Program-made: the position numbers and the translations under genes
Shown: positions 1-8,028 of the stretch, one piece after another
How the letters are laid out: each line of letters begins with the position of its first letter
How positions within the stretch are numbered: position 1 is the first letter of the stretch
Origin: Planctomycetota bacterium
GTDB taxonomy: Bacteria > Planctomycetota > B15-G4
Direction of reading: 5' to 3'
NCBI GenBank assembly: GCA_029259715.1
Contig: JAJDEP010000005.1
Span: forward strand, 186,001 to 250,000
DNA length: 64,000 bases
Notes under the pieces: generated by a model
Told to the model about the DNA's origin: nothing
What the model saw: only the letters and a program-made list of their open reading frames with translations
Database searches by the model: none

Positions 1-7
1 TGCCGGG

Positions 8-1396
8 CTAGCGATCGCCGTGCAGGTAGCCGAGAGCGCGCAGGTGCTCGCGCGCGGTTTCGTCGAGCGTCGCGGGCGGGTTGGGCGCGAAGGACGCGGC
101 CAGGCGTGCCGATTGGTCCTGCCGGGCCGCCAGGGTGCGCAGCAGACGCGCGACGACCAACGGCTGGCTGCCGGAGAGGTCGCGGGTCTCGCCCGGGTCG
201 TTCGCGAGGTCGAACAACAACGCCCGCTGCAGGCCGACGTCGATCACGAGCTTCCAGGGGCCGCTGCGCAGGGAGAGCAGCCCGAAGCGCGGTGCGTGGG
301 CCACGATCTCGGCCTCCTCGCGCTGCGAGCCGTCGAGAGGGAGCCGTCGACCCTGAAGATGCGCCGGGACGTCGAGTCCCTGCAGATCCAGGAGGGTGGG
401 CAGGACGTCGGCGAGGCCCACGAGGGCGTCGCTGCGGCGACCCCTGAGCGGGGCCAGGCGCTCGGTGGCGGGCAGCCTCAGAAAGAGGGGCACCCGCAGG
501 CACTCCTCGAACACCGTCTCGTGCAGGAAGCCGCCGTGTTCGCCGAACTCCTCGCCGTGATCGGACACGAACACCAGCAGGGTGCGCTCCCAGACGCCGG
601 CGCGTCGGAGCTGCTCGACCAGCGTCGCGAGGAGGTCGTCGACCCGTCGGATGGAGGCGTCGTAGAGGTCGAGCAGGTGGTTCCGGTCGAGGCGGGAGGC
701 GGGGTCGACACCGCTCCAGAAGGTCGTGTGGGCGTCCAGCCAGGAGGCGCCGGGCGGCTGCAGTTGCGTCCAATCGGAGACGATGGCGCCGGCGTAGTCG
801 GGGTCGACGAAGCCGACCCGGGCGTCGGCCGGCGGGGCGTAGGGGTCGTGGGTCTCGTAGGTGTGCACGAACAGGAAGAAGGGCTGGGTCCCGAAGCCGT
901 CGAGGCGTGCGGCGGCCCGCTCGAAGATGGCGGCGACCGCGTCGGGCCCGTTGTCGACCTGCTCGTAGCTCTGGAATCCCCGCGCGAAGCCCATGCCCGC
1001 ATCGACGTTGCCGGCCCCGGTGACGGCCGCCGTGCTCCAACCGGCGTCGCCCAGCAGCGTGGCCAGGGTGGGGATGTCGGGGGGCAAGGCGGTGTTGCCG
1101 TCGAGGTCGTAGTTGACGACGCCGTGGGCGGCCGGCAGCAGCCCTGTGAGCAGCGTCATGTGGGAGGGGGCGGTGCGCGGTGAATGCGAGGAGGCGCGCT
1201 CGAAGACGACGCCCTCGGCGGCGAGTTGCACCAGCGAGGGGCTGGTGGGTCGGTCGTGACCGTAGAGCGACAGGCGGTCGGGACGCAGGGTGTCGACGGA
1301 GATGAGGACGACGTTGAGCGGCCCGTCGGGAACCGTCGCCGGTCCACACGCGGCGAACAAGAGCATGGACAGGCACGCGGCGGAGCGCGTTATCAT
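8..1396 (-). CDS. Sulfatase-superfamily (alkaline phosphatase fold) lipoprotein
   Basis: A 462-residue exported hydrolase of the sulfatase superfamily. The N-terminus is a lipoprotein-type signal with a candidate lipidated Cys17 (LFAAC, slightly atypical because of Phe at -3). The metal-binding strand LISVDTLRPD (Asp35) and the later SDHGEEFGEHG metal motif are present. The active-site motif reads T-A-P-S-H followed by LLTG at residues 75-85. The first position is Thr75 instead of the Cys or Ser that is converted to formylglycine in true sulfatases (C-x-P-S-R). It may therefore be a phosphodiesterase or phosphotransferase-like member, or use Thr directly; the substrate cannot be told. The gene is divergent from mogA, only 36 bases separate the two starts, and its ATG lies inside a TATCAT box reading toward mogA. 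Confidence 0.85.
   Translation of the reverse strand: MITRSAACLSMLLFAACGPATVPDGPLNVVLISVDTLRPDRLSLYGHDRPTSPSLVQLAAEGVVFERASSHSPRTAPSHMTLLTGLLPAAHGVVNYDLDGNTALPPDIPTLATLLGDAGWSTAAVTGAGNVDAGMGFARGFQSYEQVDNGPDAVAAIFERAAARLDGFGTQPFFLFVHTYETHDPYAPPADARVGFVDPDYAGAIVSDWTQLQPPGASWLDAHTTFWSGVDPASRLDRNHLLDLYDASIRRVDDLLATLVEQLRRAGVWERTLLVFVSDHGEEFGEHGGFLHETVFEECLRVPLFLRLPATERLAPLRGRRSDALVGLADVLPTLLDLQGLDVPAHLQGRRLPLDGSQREEAEIVAHAPRFGLLSLRSGPWKLVIDVGLQRALLFDLANDPGETRDLSGSQPLVVARLLRTLAARQDQSARLAASFAPNPPATLDETAREHLRALGYLHGDR
1366..1396 (+). promoter_or_regulatory. Candidate sigma70-type promoter of mogA
   Basis: TGGACA at 1366-1371 (5 of 6 to TTGACA) and TATCAT at 1391-1396, with a long 19-base spacer, sit 37 bases before the mogA ATG. 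The same TATCAT box precedes several other genes in the window. The long spacer lowers confidence. Confidence 0.35.
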
Positions 1397-1432
1397 CGCG
1401 GCCCGCCTCGTGCCTCTCTCCGGGAACTCGCC

Positions 1433-1984
1433 ATGACCGACATCGCCCGCATCGGCATCGTCACCGTGTCCGACCGCGCGAGCCGCGGCGAGTACGAGGA
1501 TCGCGGCGGCCCCGCCATCCGGGAGTACCTGAGCGAGGTGCTCTCGTCGCCCTTCGAGGTGGTGGCGCGGGTGGTGCCGGACGAGCGACCCGGACTGGAC
1601 GCCGCGCTCACGGAGTTGTGCGATGCCGAGGGCTGCTGCCTGGTCATCACGACGGGGGGCACCGGGCCCGCCGTCCGTGACGTGACGCCCGAGGCCACGG
1701 AGGCCGTGTGCGCGAAGATGATGCCGGGCTTCGGGGAGCTGATGCGCAAGGTGTCCCTCGAGAAGGTGCCGACGGCGATCCTGTCGCGCCAGACCGCTGG
1801 GATCCGGGGGGCGGCGCTGATCGTCAACCTGCCGGGCCAGCCCAAGGCCATCCGCGAGTGCTTGGATGCTGTGTTCCCGGCCATTCCGTACTGCGTGGAG
1901 CTCATCGGTGGTGCGTACATCACGACCGATGAGGAGCGGCTGGTGGCCTTCCGGCCCAAGTCGGCTCGTCGTCCGCCGGCCTAG
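1433..1984 (+). CDS. mogA: Molybdopterin adenylyltransferase (MogA-type)
   Basis: A 183-residue protein of the MoaB/Mog family, which activates molybdopterin with ATP to give adenylyl-molybdopterin before molybdenum insertion in molybdenum cofactor synthesis (cytoplasm). Visible signatures are the N-terminal strand RIGIVTVSDRAS, the nucleotide-binding TTGGTGP loop at residues 73-79, the RDVTPEAT motif at 82-89 and the LPGQPKA loop near the C-terminus. I chose the ATG at 1433 because the family domain begins there; the open frame upstream has no homology and overlaps the sulfatase gene. No other molybdenum cofactor gene is nearby. Its TAG stop overlaps the TAG stop of the converging mlaC gene through the palindrome CTAG at 1981-1984. 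Confidence 0.93.
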   Translation: MTDIARIGIVTVSDRASRGEYEDRGGPAIREYLSEVLSSPFEVVARVVPDERPGLDAALTELCDAEGCCLVITTGGTGPAVRDVTPEATEAVCAKMMPGFGELMRKVSLEKVPTAILSRQTAGIRGAALIVNLPGQPKAIRECLDAVFPAIPYCVELIGGAYITTDEERLVAFRPKSARRPPA

Positions 1985-2670
1985 GTGCGTTCGGCTTCGC
2001 GGGCTTCCAGCACGTCGTTCTTCTCGCGCAGCAAGCGGATCAGGTGGTCGGCGCCGCCGTTGGAGAAGGTCTGTTTGAACTGGCTGCGGAAGTTGCTGAC
2101 CATCCCGACCTCTTCGACGATGAGGTCGATGATCTTCCAGGGGCCGTCGGCGCTCTCGTGCAGTCGGTACTTGATCAGCACGGGCGGCCCGTCGTTGGTG
2201 AGCATGACCCGGGTCAGGATCGAGACGTGCCCGTACTTGTCGTCGACGTCGGGCTCCTCCAGCACGATGCTGGCGATGTTGGCGTTGACCACGTTACCGA
2301 AGTAGGTCAGCACCAGATGCCGACCGAACTCCACGATGAACTGGTCTTGCTGGCCGTCACTGAACTTCTTCCAGTTCCGGGCCATGATCAGCTGTGACAT
2401 GTAGTCCATGTCGACGTTCTTGTAGAGCAACGTCTCCATGCGCGCGCGTTTCTCGCTGCGCGGCTGCGGGCTCTGGATGATCGACTGGACCTCGGCGGCG
2501 GCCTCGGTCACCACTTCGACAGCGGCCGCGGGGTTGGTCGGACCGAGGAGTCCCGGCAGGCCGGGCACCCACCCGGCGGCCACGGGGAGTCCGAGCAGCA
2601 GGGCGAAGGCGGCGATGGCCAGGACCCGACGGCGGGTGGTGTGGCTCGGGGCGGTGGAGATGTTGCTCAT
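1981..2670 (-). CDS. mlaC: Phospholipid transport periplasmic protein MlaC
   Basis: A 229-residue MlaC/Ttg2D-family protein, the periplasmic shuttle that passes phospholipids between the outer-membrane MlaA lipoprotein and the inner-membrane MlaFED complex. It has a signal segment (ALLLGLPVAAG), then the typical sequence of helices and strands, with NWKKFSDGQQDQF and the C-terminal part WKIIDLIVEEVGMVSNFRSQF being family hallmarks. The ATG at 2670 is preferred over 2700 because GGAG lies 7 bases before it. It is last in the leftward mla series, 123 bases after mlaA. That gap holds a weak possible extra promoter (TCGACC at 2721-2726 on the minus strand, 16 bases, TAGTAT at 2699-2704). It converges on mogA with a 4-base overlap. 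Confidence 0.92.
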   Translation of the reverse strand: MSNISTAPSHTTRRRVLAIAAFALLLGLPVAAGWVPGLPGLLGPTNPAAAVEVVTEAAAEVQSIIQSPQPRSEKRARMETLLYKNVDMDYMSQLIMARNWKKFSDGQQDQFIVEFGRHLVLTYFGNVVNANIASIVLEEPDVDDKYGHVSILTRVMLTNDGPPVLIKYRLHESADGPWKIIDLIVEEVGMVSNFRSQFKQTFSNGGADHLIRLLREKNDVLEAREAERT

Positions 2671-2793
2671 GACGGCGCTCCGGGATCGCTTGGATCCCAT
2701 ACTAACGGGTGGATCCTGCGGGTCGAAGCAGTGGCATCCGTGGTCACCTGGAGGTCATCGGTGCCTGCAGGGCGATCGGGGCCCGAAGGCGGC

Positions 2794-3531
2794 CTAGATG
2801 TCGTAGATGTCCTCGTCCTCGTCGTCGTCGTCATCGGGGTCCCGATCCTCGACGAGGGCCCGGCGATGCTTCAGATGGGCGTTGCGGACGAAGGCGTAGA
2901 AGTCGAAGGCGGTGGCCTTGTTCTCGTTGATCAGCTCGAGGTTGAGAGCGCGCCAGTTGACGACTTCGATGGGCCGCAGGACGAAGCTGACCGGGGCCAG
3001 CACCATGTCGATGGGGGCCACGCAGGCGTCGCGCCCGGCGAACTGACCGAAGATGGGCAGCACCAGGTAGGCGCCCTGGCCGAAGCCCCACGCGCCGAGG
3101 CTCTGGCCGACGTCCTCGTCGTTGGGCTCCATGCCCCAATCGCTGGCGGGGTCGAAGAAGCCCAGGAAGCCGACGGTCGTGTTGACCAGGAAGCGGCCCA
3201 GGTCCTCGCCGACATGCAGGAACTCGGCCTGGAGCAGTCCGCCGACGAGCCGTCGGGGGAAGGCCCAGTTGTGGAAGAACTTCTCGACCGAGCGCTGACC
3301 GCCTTCGGGGATCATCCAGTCCCAGCCCTGGGCGGCGGGTTCGACGACCCACTCGTCGAAGAACATGTTGAAGCCCCACATGCTCCGGTTGAAGCCTTCC
3401 CACGGGTCGTACTCGTCCTCGGGCGCGGTGGACGTGCAGCCCGAGAGCGCCACGACGAGGACGAGGGTGAGCAGGAGCAGCGGCAGGCGCCCCTGGAGGG
3501 AAAGTCCGTTGCGGGTGCGCATGGTGCTCAT
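2794..3531 (-). CDS. mlaA: Outer-membrane lipoprotein MlaA (VacJ)
   Basis: MlaA/VacJ homologue of 245 residues. In Gram-negative bacteria it forms a ring in the inner leaflet of the outer membrane, removes misplaced phospholipids and hands them to MlaC. A lipobox LSGC with Cys32 follows a clear signal sequence. The family signatures DPWEGFNRSMWGFNM, the FFHNW segment and FLVNTTVGFLGFFDPA are all present. I take the ATG at 3531 because GGAG lies 6 bases upstream; an upstream frame extension to 3576 lacks this. The protein ends in a strikingly acidic tail (about 15 residues, mainly Asp/Glu) not typical of MlaA. It is 31 bases downstream of mlaD, so it is probably cotranscribed with it. Confidence 0.93.
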   Translation of the reverse strand: MSTMRTRNGLSLQGRLPLLLLTLVLVVALSGCTSTAPEDEYDPWEGFNRSMWGFNMFFDEWVVEPAAQGWDWMIPEGGQRSVEKFFHNWAFPRRLVGGLLQAEFLHVGEDLGRFLVNTTVGFLGFFDPASDWGMEPNDEDVGQSLGAWGFGQGAYLVLPIFGQFAGRDACVAPIDMVLAPVSFVLRPIEVVNWRALNLELINENKATAFDFYAFVRNAHLKHRRALVEDRDPDDDDDEDEDIYDI

Positions 3532-3562
3532 GTCGTGCTCCGTATCCCGTCGGTGATGGGGG

Positions 3563-4024
3563 TCAGCCGTCCTCACCCAGGCTGACGTTGTGGATGAGCT
3601 TGCCGATCAGGCGCTCGAGCAGCACCGCGGACTCGGTCCAAGTCATGGTGTCACCGTCGGCGAGGTTGTGCAGCTCGCCGCCGAGCTCGAGCAGGATGAA
3701 GCGATCACCGAGCAGGCCGGCGGTCATGATCGAGGCCTGGGTGTCGATGGAGAGCTCGAGCCCCGCCTCCACGTGCATGGTGACGCGCGCGCGGTAGTCC
3801 TCGTCGAGCTCGATGGACGCGACCTCGCCCACCTTCACGCCGGCGATGCGCACCGGCGCGCGATCCTTCAGGCCGCCGGTCTCGTCGAAGGCGGCGTACA
3901 GGGTCATCTGATCCTGGGCGCCCAGGCTGAGGCCGCCGATGGTCAGGGACATGTAGGCGACGGCGGAGAGGCCCGCCAGGACGAACAGTCCGACGACGAA
4001 GTTGCGGATGACGAGTCGACTCAT
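3563..4024 (-). CDS. mlaD: MCE-domain lipid-binding protein MlaD
   Basis: A 153-residue MlaD. One N-terminal membrane helix (about residues 8-29) anchors a single periplasmic MCE domain (about 38-116), recognisable by the GLKDRAPVRIAGVKVGEV motif (residues 51 on) and the later GLLGDRFILLELGG strand. In the family this forms a hexameric ring on MlaFE that carries phospholipid through a central pore. Its C-terminal helix (LLERLIGKLIHNV) resembles the pore-lining helix of known MlaD. It starts 4 bases after the end of mlaE and precedes mlaA, so translation is probably coupled within the operon. Confidence 0.93.
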   Translation of the reverse strand: MSRLVIRNFVVGLFVLAGLSAVAYMSLTIGGLSLGAQDQMTLYAAFDETGGLKDRAPVRIAGVKVGEVASIELDEDYRARVTMHVEAGLELSIDTQASIMTAGLLGDRFILLELGGELHNLADGDTMTWTESAVLLERLIGKLIHNVSLGEDG

Positions 4025-4028
4025 GACC

Positions 4029-4808
4029 CTAGAACCCCCAAAGGGCGGTGATGATGTAGTCCGCGATCAGGATGCAGAGTGAGGCCTGGACCACGGTGGC
4101 CGTGGTGGCGGCACTGACTCCGGCGGAATTCGGCGCACAGGTCACGCCGCGGAAGGTTGAGATGAGGCTGATCAGGCAGCCGAAGATGAAGGCCTTCACG
4201 AAGCAACCGACGACGTCGGTCGGGAAGTCCATGGCCTCCTGCAGGTTGCCCATGTAGGCGCCGGGGTCGACGCCCATCATGCCGACGCCGATCAGATAGC
4301 CGCCGAAGAGCGCGAGCACGACGAAGAGGGCCGTGAGCAGCGGCGTCACCAGGAAGAGTCCCAGCGCGCGGGGCACGACCACCAGGTTGACCGGGTTGAT
4401 GGACATCATCCGCAGGCCGTCGAGTTGTTCCGTCGCCACCATGGTGCCGATCTCGGCGGTGGTGGCCGAACCGGCACGGCCGGTGAGCAGCAACGCGGTG
4501 AGCACGGGGCCGAGTTCGAGCACGATCGAGAAGCCCACGAAGACGCCGAGCTGGTTCTCCGACCCGTACCGGACCAGCGTGTTGTAGCCCTGCAGGCCGA
4601 TGACCATGCCCACGGCCAGGCCGCTGATGCCGATGATGCTGAGGGACTGGACGCCCTGCTTGTAGAGCTCCTTGATGAGCATCCGCGTGCGCAGCGGCGG
4701 CCGCAGGGTGTTCCCGATGACCGCTCCGCCGAAGAGCGAGATCGCCCCCAGGCTCTCGATGAAGCGGATCGTGGCCGCGCCGAGGTTGTCGATGGCCCTC
4801 AGGACCAC
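4029..4808 (-). CDS. mlaE: Phospholipid ABC transporter permease MlaE
   Basis: A 259-residue integral membrane permease of the MlaE (former DUF140) family, the transmembrane part of the MlaFEDB lipid transporter. An amphipathic N-terminal helix precedes about five membrane segments. Family motifs include the central LTGRAGSATTAEIGTMV stretch, the EQLDGLRMM segment and, near the end, FRGVTCAPNSAGVSAATT. The start overlaps the end of mlaF by 10 bases (4799-4808), the usual arrangement for coupled ATPase and permease genes. No mlaB-type STAS gene is visible in this operon. Confidence 0.95.
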   Translation of the reverse strand: MVLRAIDNLGAATIRFIESLGAISLFGGAVIGNTLRPPLRTRMLIKELYKQGVQSLSIIGISGLAVGMVIGLQGYNTLVRYGSENQLGVFVGFSIVLELGPVLTALLLTGRAGSATTAEIGTMVATEQLDGLRMMSINPVNLVVVPRALGLFLVTPLLTALFVVLALFGGYLIGVGMMGVDPGAYMGNLQEAMDFPTDVVGCFVKAFIFGCLISLISTFRGVTCAPNSAGVSAATTATVVQASLCILIADYIITALWGF

Positions 4809-5674
4809 GTGGACTCCAGGTCACCCGGCCCGAAGCCGGCGTTGGTGTCGAGGATCTTGTCGAGCTTGACGAAGTCTTCGTCCACGTCGGTGCTGAGCAG
4901 GTTCTTGATGCGCGGATCGGAGCTGTTCACGAGCTCGTCGGGGGGACCTTGTACCGAGCGGTCGGGCATCAGGATCAAGAGGTGGTCGGCGAGTCGCAGC
5001 GTCGCGGCGGCATCGTGGGACACGATCAGCATGGTCATGCCCAGCTCTTTGTTGATCTGCTTGAAGAGCAGCTCGATGCGCTTGGTGGTGATGGGGTCGA
5101 GCCCCGAGAACGGCTCGTCACACAGGACGATCTCGGGCTTGGTGATGATCGCCCGGGCCAGCGCGACGCGCTTGACCATGCCTCCCGACAACTCGCGGGG
5201 CAGCAGCAGCCCGTCGCTCTGCTTGAGGCCGACGCGGGTCAGGCACTGATTGACCTCGGAGCGGATCTCATCTTCCTTCATGCGCGTGTGCTCGCGCAGC
5301 GGCAGGGCGATGTTGTCGAACACGTTGGTCGAGTCGAGCAGGGCGCCCCCCTGGAACATCATCCCGAGCTTGGCGCGCACGGGGACCAGCTTGCGCGGGC
5401 TCAACTTGGAGATGTTCGTGCCGGCGACGACCAGCTTGCCGGAGAGCGGCGCGATGAGTCCGCCGATGAGACGCAGCGTCGTCGACTTGCCCGATCCGCT
5501 GCCGCCGAGGATGACGGTGATGCGGCCCTTGGGGAAGCCGCAGGTCAGGTTGCGGATGACCATGCGCTCGCCGAGTTCCACGTTCACGTTGTGGAACGCG
5601 ATGTGGTCCTCGTCGGATGCCCCTGTCCGCTCGTTCTTCGTCGCCTCGACCCCCGTCATGGTGTTCGGAAACAT
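4799..5674 (-). CDS. mlaF: Phospholipid ABC transporter ATPase MlaF
   Basis: The ATP-hydrolysing subunit of the Mla lipid transporter, 291 residues from the chosen start. Walker A is GGSGSGKST at residues 57-65, the Q-loop is MMFQGGALLDS near 105-115 (the GALLDS form is characteristic of MlaF), the signature is LSGGM at 162-166, Walker B IVLCDEPFSGLDP begins at 182, and the H-loop His is residue 220. The start is uncertain: ATG at 5674 or 5659, neither with a clear ribosome binding site; the frame further upstream is low-complexity and was rejected. It is first in the leftward mlaF-E-D-A-C series and divergent from the kinase gene at 5860. Confidence 0.94.
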   Translation of the reverse strand: MFPNTMTGVEATKNERTGASDEDHIAFHNVNVELGERMVIRNLTCGFPKGRITVILGGSGSGKSTTLRLIGGLIAPLSGKLVVAGTNISKLSPRKLVPVRAKLGMMFQGGALLDSTNVFDNIALPLREHTRMKEDEIRSEVNQCLTRVGLKQSDGLLLPRELSGGMVKRVALARAIITKPEIVLCDEPFSGLDPITTKRIELLFKQINKELGMTMLIVSHDAAATLRLADHLLILMPDRSVQGPPDELVNSSDPRIKNLLSTDVDEDFVKLDKILDTNAGFGPGDLESTWS

Positions 5675-5859
5675 ATCGCTTGAGGCCCGAAAACGCCACC
5701 GCATGCCCCGTGTCGAGGCAACGGGTCGGTGGGGGGCCGGCCTGCCGCTCGGGCCCGAGGGGGCTGCCAGAGGCGGGGCCACGCCCGGGTCCGGGGGCCA
5801 GGGGATGATGTCGGCGTGATCGGGCCGGACGCGGGTTGAGACGGACTGGACGGCGCGGC

Positions 5860-8028
5860 ATGGTGTGCGCGATGACGGAAGGTCACCCGACTCCTCATAC
5901 CTGGCGCACCACGGGCGATACGTTCCTGCCCCGGCGCTGGCGCTACCTGCCCCTGACCGTGGCGGCCCTCCTGGCTGCGGTGGGCTGGTGGACCTTCAGC
6001 ACGGTCGAGAAGGCCCTCAAGGACGAATTCGCCGACGGGCTCCAGACCATCCTCAACAGCAATGTGGAGGCCCTCGACCTGTGGATCGAGGCGCGATTCA
6101 GCGCCGCCCAGGTGCTGGCACGGCAAGACGTCATCGCGGAGTGCACCGAGGAGCTGGTGGCCGTCGTGGCCGAACACCCGGGGGACCGCGAGGCGCTGCT
6201 GCAGTGCGCGTCGATGACGCGGATCCGGGAGCACCTGCGCATGCAGAGCATGGCGCTCGACTTCGAGGGCTTCATCGTCTTCGACGACGACAGCATGGTG
6301 CTCGCCTCGACCATCGATGCCGTCGTGGGGCAGGCCGCCCTCGACGACCACCGCGACCTCGTCCAGCGCATCCTGCAGGGGGCGACGGTCATCAGCCGCC
6401 CGTTCCGGTCGCTGGTCGCCGAGGTGGACGAGGGCGGCAAGCTGCGCGTCAACCGGCCGATCATGTACGTGGGGACGCCGATCCGGGATGCGGCGGGAGG
6501 GATCATCGGCGGGCTCGGACTGCGCGTCGACCCCGAAAAGGACTTCACGCGCATCCTGTCGATGGCCAAGGCCGGCGACACGGGCAACACCTACGCCTTC
6601 GATCGGAAGGGGGTGATGCTCTCGCACAGCCGCTTCGAGGATGAACTCCGTCTCGTGGGGCTGATCCCCGACACCGAGGACTCGTCGTCGATCCTGACGC
6701 TGGCGGTGCGCGATCCGGGCGTCGACATGACCCGGGGCGATCGACCCAAGACGCCCCGGGCCCGGCATGCCCTGACCCGCATGGCGGCGGACGCGGTGCA
6801 GGGGAATGACGGCATCGACGTGGAGGGTTACCGCGATTATCGCGGCGTCGAGTCCATCGGGGCCTGGCGCTGGTTGGCCCGCTACGACTTCGGTGTGGCC
6901 ACCGAGTCGGCCGTCGAAGAGGCCTACAAGGCGCTGCGCGTGCTGCGCACCGCCAACATCGTGCTGTACGGGTTACTGGTGCTGTTCGCGGCCGGCATGG
7001 TGTTCGAGTCGCGCTTCATCTTCGTGCTGCGCTCGCGCATCGCCGGCGCCTTGCGGCAGGCCGAGCGCCTGGGCCAGTACACGCTCGAGGAGAAGATCGG
7101 CGAGGGCGGCATGGCCTCGGTCTATCGGGCCAGCCACGTCATGCTGCGGCGACCGGTGGCCATCAAGCTGCTGCACGGGGCCGAGATCACCGAGGGCGAC
7201 CTGGTGCGTTTCGAGCGCGAGGTGCAACTCACCAGCCAGCTGACGCACCCCAACACCATCGCCATCTTCGACTACGGCCGCACGCCCGAGGGCGTCTTCT
7301 ACTACGTGATGGAGTACCTCGACGGCCTGTCGTTGCGGCGCATCGTCAAGACCTGCGGCGCCCAGCCCGAAGGCCGCGTGATCCACATCCTGCGGCAGAT
7401 CTGCGCGTCGCTGGAGGAGGCCCACGGCCGCGGCCTGATCCACCGGGACATCAAGCCGGCCAACGTGATCGTGTGCGAGCGGGGCGGCATGCAGGACGTG
7501 GTCAAGGTGCTCGACTTCGGGTTGGTGAAGGACCTGGAGGGGGTGGATGCGGCGGCGGTCACCTCGCCGTCGGTGATCACCGGGACCCCGCACTACATCT
7601 CGCCCGAGGCGATCCGCTCGGCCAGCGACGTGGACCGGCGCGCCGACATCTATTCCATCGGCGTGGTGGGCTACTTCCTGCTGACGGGCACCGAGATGTT
7701 CGGGGGCCTGTCGGCGGCCGAGGTGCTGGCCAAGCACCTGGCGGAGGTGCCCGAGTTGCCGTCGGTGCGCCTGGGCCGGGCGCTGGATCCCGCCCTGGAG
7801 CAGGCCATCATGGCGTGCCTGGCCAAGGACCCTGACGATCGGCCCCAGACGGCGCGGGAATTCTCCGACCGACTCGCGGCCTGTGCCAGCGCCGGCGCGT
7901 GGGGCGAAACCGAGGCGCGGGCCTGGTGGGCCGCCGAGAGCGCGCGGTGTCGCGACCTGGGTGACGATGAGGGGGCGCCGGCCACGGCGCGCACCCTCGA
8001 CGTGGCCTACCGCCGGCGCCATGGCTGA
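5860..8028 (+). CDS. Cache-domain receptor Ser/Thr protein kinase
   Basis: A 722-residue membrane protein. One membrane helix (about residues 30-47) is followed by a large extracytoplasmic sensor of double-Cache type (about 48-362; the segment GDTGNTYAFDRKG and the terminal WRWLARYDFGVATES are typical). A second helix (about 365-390) leads into a cytoplasmic Hanks-type kinase domain: glycine loop IGEGGMASVY, VAIK Lys436, catalytic HRDIKPAN with Asp530, DFG Asp552, and GTPHYISPE activation-segment end. All catalytic residues are intact. Start choice: ATG 5860 with GGAC upstream; ATG 5872 is possible. The next gene, a phosphatase, overlaps it by 8 bases, so the pair is probably translationally coupled. 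Ligand and targets are unknown. Confidence 0.9.
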   Translation: MVCAMTEGHPTPHTWRTTGDTFLPRRWRYLPLTVAALLAAVGWWTFSTVEKALKDEFADGLQTILNSNVEALDLWIEARFSAAQVLARQDVIAECTEELVAVVAEHPGDREALLQCASMTRIREHLRMQSMALDFEGFIVFDDDSMVLASTIDAVVGQAALDDHRDLVQRILQGATVISRPFRSLVAEVDEGGKLRVNRPIMYVGTPIRDAAGGIIGGLGLRVDPEKDFTRILSMAKAGDTGNTYAFDRKGVMLSHSRFEDELRLVGLIPDTEDSSSILTLAVRDPGVDMTRGDRPKTPRARHALTRMAADAVQGNDGIDVEGYRDYRGVESIGAWRWLARYDFGVATESAVEEAYKALRVLRTANIVLYGLLVLFAAGMVFESRFIFVLRSRIAGALRQAERLGQYTLEEKIGEGGMASVYRASHVMLRRPVAIKLLHGAEITEGDLVRFEREVQLTSQLTHPNTIAIFDYGRTPEGVFYYVMEYLDGLSLRRIVKTCGAQPEGRVIHILRQICASLEEAHGRGLIHRDIKPANVIVCERGGMQDVVKVLDFGLVKDLEGVDAAAVTSPSVITGTPHYISPEAIRSASDVDRRADIYSIGVVGYFLLTGTEMFGGLSAAEVLAKHLAEVPELPSVRLGRALDPALEQAIMACLAKDPDDRPQTAREFSDRLAACASAGAWGETEARAWWAAESARCRDLGDDEGAPATARTLDVAYRRRHG

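Noticed and set aside
2671..2700. Upstream ATG start (2700) for mlaC
   Set aside because: The ATG at 2670 has GGAG at good spacing and begins a typical signal sequence; the extra 10 residues have none of these.
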